A DNA stretch of 64,000 bases from CAIZGX01 sp046048875 (GTDB lineage Bacteria > Bacteroidota > Bacteroidia > Flavobacteriales_D > Sanyastnellaceae). The stretch spans positions 62,001 through 126,000 of the forward strand of contig JBJOFG010000011.1 in NCBI GenBank assembly GCA_046048875.1. The letters are read 5' to 3'. The notes under the pieces are model-generated. The model worked only from the letters and a program-made list of their open reading frames with translations. It was not told where the DNA came from and made no database searches. Both the position numbers and the translations under genes were made by a program. Positions 34,135-42,965 of the stretch are shown piece after piece (position 1 is the stretch's first letter; each line of letters begins with the position of its first letter).

Positions 34135-35652
34135 TTATTCTTCGTTTGTTCGGGCGTTGTAAAAGTTCCCTAAATCTAATCTTAATTTCCGAATGTACTC
34201 CTCTTTCAACCAATCTAAATAGCTCTCGGTGCTTTTCGAAATACAGTAACTGTATTGCTTCATTCGGCTCTTGATGTCTTGATCCAGAATCTTCAATAAT
34301 TCAAAAGCACGCTCAAGAGTGGGCGCATTTTCTTGAATGATTGTTGCATGTTGTTGCATGCTTTTATCGAGCACGCTTTTTCCTTTTCCTCCGAGACGAG
34401 TAATACGCAAATACTCTTCTTTTATGTCGAAATCGATAACTGGAGATAGGGCAAACATGTCTCTTATTTCAGGAGACATTTCGTATTTCATTTCACGAGA
34501 CATTTGCTCGTCGCTTACAATACTCTCAAGGTAGTTGTGCGGATGTGCAAAGATGTCGAACCAATCAATGTGCTGCTCCCAAAGACCAAAACGCTTCGCA
34601 TTATTTCCCAAATCAATTACCGTAAATTCTTTTTTCTCTCCGAAAATACGGGAGCCCCGTCCAATCATTTGATGATAGAGCGTGAGCGATTTTGTAGCAC
34701 GATTGATAATGATCGTTTCTACTGAAGGTTCATCGAATCCGGTGGTTAAAATTGATACAGATGTGAGAACTGCATCTGGTTTGTTTTTAAACCACTCTAA
34801 AATTTCTCTCCGTTCTTGTTCGTTGTGGGTATTGTCTAAATGGCGAATCTCATAGCCTTGCTCACGGAACAAATGAAACACTTGTTTCGATGTATTAATA
34901 CCGTTGTTGAAGATGAGTGTTTTCGTTCCTTTCGCTTTTTGCTCATACGCATAAAGAAGTTTTTCCTGCATATACATATTTCCGTATAGCTTTTCAGAAC
35001 TGCTTACTGTGTAGTCTCCTGTGATGCCTACTTTTAATGAATGCAAACTGACATCATAGCTATACGTGGTAGCTTTCGCAAGGTATCCACGGCCGACAAG
35101 GTTGCCGATACTCTCACCAATAATTAAATCGTGGTAGTTGTCTTTGAGTGGTAGTTTGATGTTACTGCTCAAAGGTGTTGCAGTAACACCAAGAATGACC
35201 TGCTCTTCAAACCAACCAAAAAGTTTACGGAATGAATTATAGTGTGCTTCATCAATAATCACTAAACCTAAATTGGCGAATTCCATCTTTTCATCGCGCA
35301 AGCGATTGTGAAGCGTTTCCACCATTGCAACAAAGCATTCATACTCCGACTCGTCGGGAAGTTGCTTCACCTTGCTAACAATGATTTTATTCTTTACTGA
35401 AAAGTTATTTAAGACATTGCTAGTTTGACTCAACAGCTCAATGCGATGAGTAAGAATAAGAACTTTCTTTCCTGTTTCTTGAATGTAGCGTCTCGCTATT
35501 TCAGAGAAAATAACGGTCTTTCCGCCTCCGGTAGGAAGTTGAAAGCACAAGTTGTAATTCGTTGGAAATTCATGAATACGCGCGAAAATTCGCTCCAGGG
35601 CTTTTTCCTGATAGTCGTATAGTTTTTTTCTTTCCTCTTGTGCTTCACCCAT
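34135..35652 (-). CDS. Superfamily II DEAH-type helicase
   Basis: From the ATG at 35652 the protein is 505 aa; a TTG at 35679 is an alternative that would sit 4 nt after the TATTTTTG box at 35684-35691. Motifs: I LPTGGGKTVIFSEIAR, Ia LTHRIELL, II VIIDEAHYNSFRKLF, III VTATPL, V VSILTTGFDEP and VI QMIGRGSRIF. The layout is that of the UvrB/type III restriction-like helicase core (RadD/SSL2 type) with a 120-aa C-terminal helical extension and no nuclease domain. It follows the SDR gene by about 90 nt. Role in repair or RNA handling cannot be decided. Confidence 0.85.
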   Translation of the reverse strand: MGEAQEERKKLYDYQEKALERIFARIHEFPTNYNLCFQLPTGGGKTVIFSEIARRYIQETGKKVLILTHRIELLSQTSNVLNNFSVKNKIIVSKVKQLPDESEYECFVAMVETLHNRLRDEKMEFANLGLVIIDEAHYNSFRKLFGWFEEQVILGVTATPLSSNIKLPLKDNYHDLIIGESIGNLVGRGYLAKATTYSYDVSLHSLKVGITGDYTVSSSEKLYGNMYMQEKLLYAYEQKAKGTKTLIFNNGINTSKQVFHLFREQGYEIRHLDNTHNEQERREILEWFKNKPDAVLTSVSILTTGFDEPSVETIIINRATKSLTLYHQMIGRGSRIFGEKKEFTVIDLGNNAKRFGLWEQHIDWFDIFAHPHNYLESIVSDEQMSREMKYEMSPEIRDMFALSPVIDFDIKEEYLRITRLGGKGKSVLDKSMQQHATIIQENAPTLERAFELLKILDQDIKSRMKQYSYCISKSTESYLDWLKEEYIRKLRLDLGNFYNARTNEE

Positions 35653-35745
35653 ACTTGCGCGCGTTGCTTTTTTGGGCAACGGGCAAAAATAGGACTATTT
35701 AAGTGGTTTGAAGAAAAGAACTTATTAAGATTACTTCACAAAGTG

Positions 35746-36462
35746 TTATTTCTTTTCAGGAACAAAAGGGCGCATGATAATTTCACTCACGTTCACTCCA
35801 TCTGGAACTTCAATAGCATTCATGATTTGCGCAGCAACCCATTCAACAGGCATTCCGGCAGCGAAAGCTGGACGGAAATGCTCAAGCAATCCTTCATTTT
35901 TGGTTTGCTCAATGAATGGTGTGTTCACAGATCCCGGACTTATAGTCGTTACGCGAACTTTCTTAGCAAGTTCAGTGCGAATGCTTTCGCTAATAGCGAA
36001 TACAGCGTGTTTCGTAGCGCAATAAACACCTGAATTCGGAAAAACATAATGCGAAGCCAAAGAGCCAAGATTAATGATGTGCCCTGTAGATGCCACCAAA
36101 TGCGGAAGGCAGGTGTATAAGACGTTCAACACCCCTTTGATGTTTACATCAACCATGGTGTGCCAATCTTCCAATTTCGCATCTTCCAATAAATCGAAAA
36201 TTCCCAATCCGGCATTGTTCAATAAGACATCAATTCCTCCCATCTGCTGAACAGCCGCATCTGTCATTGTTTGAACTTCAGCAACGTTTGTTACATCTGT
36301 TTTGAGAAAGAATGTGTTCGGATTTTTTGCCGCCATTTCAGCAAGTACTTTTTCATTTCTTCCAGCAATGAAAACAGTGTGTCCATTTTTAATTGCAAGA
36401 TCATAAGTAGCAGCGCCAATTCCACTGGTAGCACCAGTGATTAAAATTCTTTTTGTGTTCAT
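35746..36462 (-). CDS. Short-chain dehydrogenase/reductase
   Basis: The 238-aa Rossmann protein shows GATSGIG at 8-14 (cofactor loop; GRNEK afterwards suggests NADP), LLNNAGLG, and the catalytic YCATKHA following LGSLAS. Its ending (VSEIIMRP) is common to YdfG-like 3-hydroxy acid/serine dehydrogenases. ATG and the upstream LptF/G stop overlap as TAATG, so it is the last gene of the tgt operon. Confidence 0.9.
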   Translation of the reverse strand: MNTKRILITGATSGIGAATYDLAIKNGHTVFIAGRNEKVLAEMAAKNPNTFFLKTDVTNVAEVQTMTDAAVQQMGGIDVLLNNAGLGIFDLLEDAKLEDWHTMVDVNIKGVLNVLYTCLPHLVASTGHIINLGSLASHYVFPNSGVYCATKHAVFAISESIRTELAKKVRVTTISPGSVNTPFIEQTKNEGLLEHFRPAFAAGMPVEWVAAQIMNAIEVPDGVNVSEIIMRPFVPEKK

Positions 36463-37541
36463 TATTTCTGAGCTTTTTTGTAAAGTATAAATGCAAGAAT
36501 TCCGAAAATGAGATTAGGAAGCCATACGGCAATTTCACTAGGAACGCCAAGGTTCATGGCGCTCACAGCAGTAATGCGTGAGATGAAAATAAAGATGAAT
36601 CCAATGATGATTGCAAGCGCTAAGTGGAAGCCAATTCCACCTCGTGATTTTCTTGAAGCAATTGAAACACCAATAACGGTGAGGACTAATATGGAAAACG
36701 GAGTGGCAGTTCTATTTTCTCTTTCCAATTCGAACTTGGCCACATTGCCTGAACCGCTGAGCTTTTGATCTTCAATGAAGGCGTTTAACTCTGACCAATT
36801 CATGGTCGCAACAATCTCAGAACGAAGACCGAAATCTTCTGGACGAACTTCGAGAACAGTATCTAATTTTTGCTTGAAATAAACACGCTCTGTGCTGTCT
36901 TTGAAAACGCGTACTTGAGCATTGGTGATGCTCCAAGATTGTGTTTCAGGTTTGAAGTTCGCTGATGATGAAATAAGTTTGAAGGTGAGTTTACCATCTT
37001 TCCAATGTTCCAAAGAGAAATTGCTTCCGCCCAAATAAGCAGGATTGTAGCGTTGGAAATAGGCAATAAGTCCAGGTTCAATTTCTCTGTGAATGTTCTT
37101 GTCTTGAATGGTTAATTGCTCCTTTAAGTACTTCACTTCAAACTCAAATTTTCGTTTGTTTGCCAAAGGCACAACATAGTGTCCGAATGCAAGAGAGACA
37201 ACGATTAGACTTAAAGCCACAATGAAGTACGGTCGAAGAATACGGTTGTAGCTGATGCCAGAAGAGAGCATAGCTATGATCTCGGAGCGCTGCGCAAGCT
37301 TACTGGTGAACCAAATAACAGTAAGGAAAATAATGAACGAGCTTAATAGATTTCCATAATACAAACAGAAATTGAAGTAGTAGTCTACAATAATTTCCCA
37401 AAGCGTGGCTTGAGATTGCAGCAGGTCATCGATGTTCTCGCTAATATCAAAGACAACAGCAATAATCACAAAGGCACCAATCATGAAGAGAAAGGTCCCA
37501 ATGAATTTTTTTATGATGTAGTTGTCTAGTTTTTTTATCAC
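36462..37541 (-). CDS. lptG: LptF/LptG family permease
   Basis: The 359-aa YjgP/YjgQ-family protein has three helices at the start (GTFLFMIGAFVIIAVVF, IIFLTVIWFTSKLAQRSEIIAML), a periplasmic beta-jellyroll-like middle (FSLEHWKDGKLTFKLISS) and three more helices at the end (PFSILVLTVIGVSIAS). The coupling-helix-like AQRSEIIAMLSSGIS is typical. It forms the transmembrane part of the LptB2FG ABC exporter that lifts LPS from the inner membrane to LptC. F or G cannot be told apart here. It overlaps tgt by 4 nt. Confidence 0.88.
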   Translation of the reverse strand: MIKKLDNYIIKKFIGTFLFMIGAFVIIAVVFDISENIDDLLQSQATLWEIIVDYYFNFCLYYGNLLSSFIIFLTVIWFTSKLAQRSEIIAMLSSGISYNRILRPYFIVALSLIVVSLAFGHYVVPLANKRKFEFEVKYLKEQLTIQDKNIHREIEPGLIAYFQRYNPAYLGGSNFSLEHWKDGKLTFKLISSSANFKPETQSWSITNAQVRVFKDSTERVYFKQKLDTVLEVRPEDFGLRSEIVATMNWSELNAFIEDQKLSGSGNVAKFELERENRTATPFSILVLTVIGVSIASRKSRGGIGFHLALAIIIGFIFIFISRITAVSAMNLGVPSEIAVWLPNLIFGILAFILYKKAQK

Positions 37542-38668
37542 AAGCGAACAGATAGTCTTTTCACAGTTTCATCTTTCCAAGCGGCAAATGTACCTTCAAT
37601 AATTTTCTCTCTGGCTTTTTCAACCAAACGTAAATAGAAATTTAGGTTGTGTACAGATGCAATCTGAAGGGCTAAAATTTCATTGGCAGCAAACAAGTGA
37701 CGGACATAGGCTTTCGTGAAATAGGAGTCTACATAACTATCTCCAGATTCATCCAAAGGAGAGAAGTCGTTTTCCCACTTTCTGTTTTTCATGTTCATGG
37801 TGCCATTCCAGGTGAACAACATACCGTTACGTGCATTACGCGTAGGCATAACACAGTCGAACATATCTACGCCAAGAGCGATGCATTCTAAAATATTCGC
37901 GGGCGTTCCAACCCCCATTAAATAACGCGGTTTATCTGCGGGAAGAATGGAGCAAACGAGATCAGTCATTTCATACATCATCTCATGCGGTTCTCCAACA
38001 CTAAGTCCTCCGATAGCATTCCCGAATGCGCCTTTGTTCGCAATGTACTCTGCACTCTCTTTTCTTAAATCGGGAAACACGCTTCCTTGAACAATAGGGA
38101 ATAGTGCTTGCTTATAGCCATAGAGCGGATCTGTTTCATCCAGTCTTTGGAAGCATCGGTCCAACCATTGATTGGTAATGTGAAGGGATTCACGCGCATA
38201 GGTTTTATCGCAAGGGTAGGGTGGACATTCGTCGAAAGCCATAATGATATCCGCCCCAATACTCCGTTGGATATCCATAACGTTTTCAGGTGTGAACGTA
38301 TGCTTCGAACCGTCTATATGTGATTTGAATACCACACCTTCGGGATTAATCTTTCTGTTTTTAGAAAGACTGTAAACCTGATAGCCGCCGCTATCGGTAA
38401 GTATCGGACGATCCCAATTCATAAACTTGTGAAGCCCGCCTGCTTGCTCTAGAATATTCGTGCCTGGGCGTAAGTAAAGGTGATAGGTATTTCCTAAAAT
38501 AATTTGGGCCTTCACATCTTCTTTCAAATCCTGCTGTGTCACAGCTTTCACCGATCCAACAGTTCCGACCGGCATAAAAATCGGAGTTTGAATCTTTCCG
38601 TGCGGAGTTTCTAATACTCCGGCTCTTGCTTTCGATAAAGCATCTTTCGCCTCTATGAAATACTTCAT
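37538..38668 (-). CDS. tgt: Queuine/preQ1 tRNA-guanine transglycosylase
   Basis: Swaps the wobble guanine of GUN-anticodon tRNAs for preQ1 in queuosine synthesis. The 376-aa barrel shows TDSGGYQVYSL (acid), GGLSVGEPHEMMYEM, RYLMGVGTPANILE and DCVMPTRNARNG (nucleophile Asp). The zinc-site region reads ESGDSYVDSYFTKAYVRHL, where other Tgts have CxCxxC; the cysteines are gone though the rest is conserved, a variation I associate with Bacteroidota. Start and stop overlap the neighbouring genes by 4 nt each. Confidence 0.95.
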   Translation of the reverse strand: MKYFIEAKDALSKARAGVLETPHGKIQTPIFMPVGTVGSVKAVTQQDLKEDVKAQIILGNTYHLYLRPGTNILEQAGGLHKFMNWDRPILTDSGGYQVYSLSKNRKINPEGVVFKSHIDGSKHTFTPENVMDIQRSIGADIIMAFDECPPYPCDKTYARESLHITNQWLDRCFQRLDETDPLYGYKQALFPIVQGSVFPDLRKESAEYIANKGAFGNAIGGLSVGEPHEMMYEMTDLVCSILPADKPRYLMGVGTPANILECIALGVDMFDCVMPTRNARNGMLFTWNGTMNMKNRKWENDFSPLDESGDSYVDSYFTKAYVRHLFAANEILALQIASVHNLNFYLRLVEKAREKIIEGTFAAWKDETVKRLSVRL

Positions 38669-40512
38669 TTCTTTTTCACGTCAACTTTAGGACTGTCCTC
38701 AATAACTTTTGTTTCAATTTGAGAAAACTTCTGCAACCAAAGTGAAATTAAATCAAGTTCTTTCGCATTAATTCTAATCGCAGGATTCTCTTCAGCAGAG
38801 TTATCGGTCCATCTAATTCTGTTTTGTTTTACTGCGGCGTTTAATCGAAGCTCTAAATTCGATTTATAAGATTGAAAACTTAAAAAGTTGACTTTATCAG
38901 AAAGAGAAATCTGATCGATTGGAGTCCATTTCGATTGAGCATCTTCCCCGAACATGCGCGCTGCAATTAAATCTTGCCCGGCCTTTCTGCCAGGGAAATC
39001 CATTCGGTTAACGATAACACCTTTGAAAATTTCAGGACTCGATGAGCTTGCATTCAGAGCAAAATATGCGCCTAATCCTTCCCCGTATATGAATGAGTTT
39101 TCGGGAATCAAATTGTAATCCTTACTCAATAACGCCATCAGGAGCGTTAGATCTTCAGGCAGTGATCCAACTAAATCAGAATAAGCGAAGCCAATTTTAG
39201 GGCGGAAGGAATAGCGCGTATTCCATACGAAAACAGCATACCCACTTTGACAGAGATGCTGAACAACAGGGTTGAATTGATTGGCGTATGGAAGGAAGAT
39301 GTTGTTCGGAATATAGACAACCAGTGGATAGCTCGATTTATCAGATTTAGTAGGAAGATACATGCGTCCTGTCTGAGGTGCGAATTCGCCTGTTTGAATC
39401 TGAATTACTTCACTCGAAATGAAAGTTGGATTCTTCGCGTCATATTTGTCAGTGGAAATTGGCTTTGCAGTGTTGCCCTGCCAGACGAAATATTTAGGCT
39501 TAGTGGTTTCACCTTGAATAGAGAATAATACATTTCCTTTTTCAGAGATCTCTAGAATTTGTGCTGACGATCCTTTGAATCCCTTATTGACAAAGGCGAG
39601 TATTCCTTGAACGGATGTGTTTTGAGATTCCTGATATTCAGCCGCATTGAGATTATTTGTCGTCAAAGCAATCTCGTTGTTCCCAACAAAAATATCTGTG
39701 CAGCTCTCTCCTGACTTGTTCTTGATAGGTTTTATCCCTGTTTTCGAGACAGCACAGGCGTATGTATTTAGACTTTGAAAGTTTGTAATACCATAGAAAA
39801 TATCGCCGCTTGTGTTGCAGCCTTTGGTCTCAAAGTAATAACCAGAGGAAAATTCAAACAAACTCTTCCCAAGCTTATCGTTTTCAATCATATAGATTTT
39901 TGAAAGCATATTTGAATGAACCGCCGCTCCTACAATTCCTTTCGTCTTGGAAAAATACCAGCCGAAAACTTCTCCAGAAATGACTCCGGATTGAATTGAT
40001 TTTTTTGATGCGAAATCAAATTTTTCAATGGTTGCGCTTCCCGCTGTCTCTTGGCTAAAGTATGCGGCATTTGCTGTGGAGCCTAAATAGCTAGTTGCCA
40101 AAATGGTCGAAAGTACTTTGTTTGAAGATAATTCAATAATTTCAAAAGTGCTGTTTTCGTTCTGAACTTGAATAGCTATGAATTTTTCATTGATGAAGAG
40201 TGCTTTTGAAGCTTTTCCGGAATTCGTAGTTTTGATTTCAACGTTTTTATCGGTTGAAGTTTCATGAATAGCAACCGATACAACCCCATTGGCTTGTTGA
40301 ACCATAAGTACCTTGTCTCCTAATTCATTCAAATCAGCACTCAATACTTGAGGTTCATTAAAAAAGAAGTTTGAAGGATACAGCGAATGAGGGATAGCGA
40401 CCACTTTGTTCGTATTTGAAGAAGGTGGATTAACCTGCAAACCTTGGCCGAAAGAAGCGTTTGAAGCCATAAGCCCAAGCCCGCATAGGATTAGGGTGAG
40501 AGTCGTTTTCAT
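38665..40512 (-). CDS. Exported S9-like protein without catalytic triad
   Basis: The 615-aa product has a signal peptide (MKTTLTLILCGLGLMASNASFGQ). Residues about 50-370 are beta-propeller-like; the last 240 residues resemble the alpha/beta-hydrolase domain of S9 peptidases (LVVYIPNNIFLPYANQFNP, GYAVFVWNTRYS, NSFIYGEGLGAYFAL). The nucleophile elbow reads GEGLG rather than GxSxG, and the regions where Asp and His should follow (FLSFQSYKSNLEL, WTDNSAEENPAIRINAKEL) lack them. It is probably a binding or structural protein. It heads the operon with tgt, the LptF/G permease and the SDR. Confidence 0.72.
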   Translation of the reverse strand: MKTTLTLILCGLGLMASNASFGQGLQVNPPSSNTNKVVAIPHSLYPSNFFFNEPQVLSADLNELGDKVLMVQQANGVVSVAIHETSTDKNVEIKTTNSGKASKALFINEKFIAIQVQNENSTFEIIELSSNKVLSTILATSYLGSTANAAYFSQETAGSATIEKFDFASKKSIQSGVISGEVFGWYFSKTKGIVGAAVHSNMLSKIYMIENDKLGKSLFEFSSGYYFETKGCNTSGDIFYGITNFQSLNTYACAVSKTGIKPIKNKSGESCTDIFVGNNEIALTTNNLNAAEYQESQNTSVQGILAFVNKGFKGSSAQILEISEKGNVLFSIQGETTKPKYFVWQGNTAKPISTDKYDAKNPTFISSEVIQIQTGEFAPQTGRMYLPTKSDKSSYPLVVYIPNNIFLPYANQFNPVVQHLCQSGYAVFVWNTRYSFRPKIGFAYSDLVGSLPEDLTLLMALLSKDYNLIPENSFIYGEGLGAYFALNASSSSPEIFKGVIVNRMDFPGRKAGQDLIAARMFGEDAQSKWTPIDQISLSDKVNFLSFQSYKSNLELRLNAAVKQNRIRWTDNSAEENPAIRINAKELDLISLWLQKFSQIETKVIEDSPKVDVKKK

Positions 40513-40516
40513 TTTT

Positions 40517-40524
40517 CAAATTTA
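40517..40524 (-). promoter_or_regulatory. -7 element directly before the S9-like/tgt operon
   Basis: Minus strand TAAATTTG matches TAnnTTTG and ends 4 nt before the ATG at 40512. Confidence 0.5.
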
Positions 40525-40596
40525 GTGAATGAATTGCAGAGTGGAGTTATTCACAATAAAGGAGGGTGTATATTTATAATTCCATAAAAAATCACG

Positions 40597-40626
40597 TTGT
40601 AGATTCTTATTTTGGGGGTATATTTG
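40597..40626 (+). promoter_or_regulatory. Promoter of the glutamine synthetase gene
   Basis: TTG at 40597-40599, a 19-nt spacer, and TATATTTG at 40619-40626 match the Bacteroidota promoter consensus very well. The leader is about 57 nt. Confidence 0.7.
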
Positions 40627-40653
40627 CGAAAAATTAGAAAAAAATAACCAATC

Positions 40654-40672
40654 ACCCCCTTTTTTGAAGGGG
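40654..40672 (+). promoter_or_regulatory. Hairpin in the glutamine synthetase leader
   Basis: CCCCTT / AAGGGG around a TTTTG loop ends about 16 nt before the ATG, where a ribosome would load. No T tract follows, so it is more likely a translation control element or chance structure than an attenuator. Confidence 0.4.
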
Positions 40673-40687
40673 TAAATCAAAAAAGAT

Positions 40688-42871
40688 ATGAGTTTAAGAA
40701 AAAATGCACAGCAAGAAATAAACAGCCGAGTAGCATTGCCAAGTGTTTCAACCGGTCAGCGAATCAGTGAATATTTCGGTGACAACGTATTCAACCCGCA
40801 CAAAATGCGTGAATATCTTCCCGAAGATTTGTACGACAACTTGATGTCATGTATCAATCAAGGTACTCGTATCGATAGAAATGTTGCGGATCATATTGCA
40901 GCAGGAATGAAAGAGTGGGCTATTAGCAAAGGCGCAACTCACTTTACGCACTGGTTTCAGCCATTAACAGGAGCTACTGCAGAGAAACACGATAGTTTCT
41001 TCAAGCCACTAGGTGATGGCAGAGCAATTGAAAAATTTGAAGGAACCATGTTGGTTCAACAAGAACCAGATGCATCTTCTTTCCCAAATGGAGGAATTCG
41101 CAACACCTTTGAGGCACGTGGGTATACCCTTTGGGATCCATCTTCTCCGGCGTTCATTGTTGGAAATACGCTTTGTATTCCAACTATTTTCATTTCATAC
41201 ACTGGTCATGCTCTCGATTACAAGATGCCGTTGATTAAGGCCTTACATGCTGTAGATATTGCAGCTACTGCCGTTTGTCAGTATTTCGACAAAGACGTAA
41301 ACAAGGTGAATACAACTTTAGGTTGGGAACAAGAGTTTTTCTTGGTTGACTCAGCGTTACACAAGGCTCGTCCTGATTTGGCCATGACGGGTCGTGCTTT
41401 GTTTGGACATAAACCCGCGAAAGGGCAGCAATTGGAAGACCACTATTTTGGAAGTATTCCGGATCGTGTGTTGGCCTATATGAAAGAGTTCGAATACGAA
41501 GCTCACTTGCTTGGAATTCCAGTTACCACAAGACACAACGAAGTGGCGCCAAATCAATACGAGGTTGCCCCAATGTTCGAAGAAGCGAATTTGGCAAATG
41601 ATCACAATCAATTGCTCATGGACTTGTTGAAGAAAATTGCTCAAAAGCACAACTTCAATGTGCTACTTCATGAAAAGCCTTACGAAGGAGTTAATGGAAG
41701 CGGTAAACATAACAACTGGGCACTTTCAACGAATACAGGTGTAAACCTTCTTCGACCAGGGAAAAATCCAAAATCAAATCTTCAGTTCTTAACTTTCATG
41801 ATTAATACAGTGGCTGCTATTCATGAAAATGCAGACGTTCTTCGTGCATCAATTGCAACAGTTGGAAACGACCACCGCTTAGGAGCCAACGAAGCACCAC
41901 CGGCAATTATGAGCTGTTTCTTGGGAGAGCAATTGGATGCTATGCTTGATAATCTTGAAAGAAATATCAAAGCAGGTAAGATGACCCCGCAAGACAAAAC
42001 GGAATTGAAACTGAATATTGGTAAGTTACCACAAGTTCTACTCGACAATACAGATAGAAATAGAACATCTCCTTTTGCCTTTACCGGAAATAAATTCGAG
42101 TTCCGTGCAGTTGGTTCAAGTGCGAACTGCGCGAACGCAATGATAACATTGAATACGATTGTAGCGAATCGCTTGATTCAGTTCAAGAAAGATGTGGACG
42201 CTCGAATCGCAAAAGGCGATGACAAAGATGAGGCAATTTTGAAAGAACTTCAAAAATTAATCAAACAAAGTAAGGCCATTCGTTTCGAAGGAAACGGTTA
42301 TGGCGATGAGTGGGTAAAAGAAGCTGCAAAGAGAGGTTTGTCTAATCTGAAGGATACGCCATCAGCTTTGAAAGTATGGAAGGACAAGAAGGTTATTGCA
42401 ATGTTCGAAAAATTGAATGTTCTAACCAGTGAAGAAATTCACTCTCGTTATGAAATCGAAGTCGAGAACTACGCACGTCGCAGAGAGATTGAAGCAGAGA
42501 TTGTGGTGGATATGGCAGTGAATCAAATTATTCCTGCGGCTTTGAGATATCAAAGCGAGTTAATCAACAACGTTCAGGGTTTAAAGGCAGTGTTGAGCGC
42601 AAAGGAGTTTAAGGAGTTAACGAAGACTCAGTTGGGATTGATCACAGAGATTTCTCAGCACGTAAACGGATTGAAAGCCTGCACGGAAGGAATCGTTGTC
42701 GAGCAAGGCAAGGTGAATCATAGCAACACAGAAAAGATGGCTGATATTTATTGTCACAAGATTAAACCTTTGATGGATGCGGCAAGGGAGGCAGCAGATG
42801 CATTGGAGCAAATCATTGACGATAACACTTGGCCAATTCCTAAAATGCGCGAGCTTTTGTTCACTTGCTAA
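40688..42871 (+). CDS. glnN: Type III glutamine synthetase
   Basis: ATP-dependent amidation of glutamate; main ammonium assimilation enzyme in many Bacteroidota. The 727 aa match the long GSIII class. Visible: N-terminal FGDNVFNPHKMREYLP, GWEQEFFLVD (metal Glu), HNEVAPNQYEVAP, the conserved NGSGKHNNWAL, GNDHRLGANEAPPAI (ATP and glutamate site), and RNRTSPFAFTGNKFEFRAVGS. Transcribed alone from a strong consensus promoter; the PorE-like gene starts 94 nt later with its own TATTTTCG box. A leader hairpin suggests nitrogen-related control, not proven. Confidence 0.97.
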   Translation: MSLRKNAQQEINSRVALPSVSTGQRISEYFGDNVFNPHKMREYLPEDLYDNLMSCINQGTRIDRNVADHIAAGMKEWAISKGATHFTHWFQPLTGATAEKHDSFFKPLGDGRAIEKFEGTMLVQQEPDASSFPNGGIRNTFEARGYTLWDPSSPAFIVGNTLCIPTIFISYTGHALDYKMPLIKALHAVDIAATAVCQYFDKDVNKVNTTLGWEQEFFLVDSALHKARPDLAMTGRALFGHKPAKGQQLEDHYFGSIPDRVLAYMKEFEYEAHLLGIPVTTRHNEVAPNQYEVAPMFEEANLANDHNQLLMDLLKKIAQKHNFNVLLHEKPYEGVNGSGKHNNWALSTNTGVNLLRPGKNPKSNLQFLTFMINTVAAIHENADVLRASIATVGNDHRLGANEAPPAIMSCFLGEQLDAMLDNLERNIKAGKMTPQDKTELKLNIGKLPQVLLDNTDRNRTSPFAFTGNKFEFRAVGSSANCANAMITLNTIVANRLIQFKKDVDARIAKGDDKDEAILKELQKLIKQSKAIRFEGNGYGDEWVKEAAKRGLSNLKDTPSALKVWKDKKVIAMFEKLNVLTSEEIHSRYEIEVENYARRREIEAEIVVDMAVNQIIPAALRYQSELINNVQGLKAVLSAKEFKELTKTQLGLITEISQHVNGLKACTEGIVVEQGKVNHSNTEKMADIYCHKIKPLMDAAREAADALEQIIDDNTWPIPKMRELLFTC

Positions 42872-42965
42872 TTGACAATTTAGATAATTGCGATTTTATG
42901 AGGAAAATTCACAATTTTGATTATTTTCGCAATTACTAACTTAAAACTGGACTAAAACATCGCAT

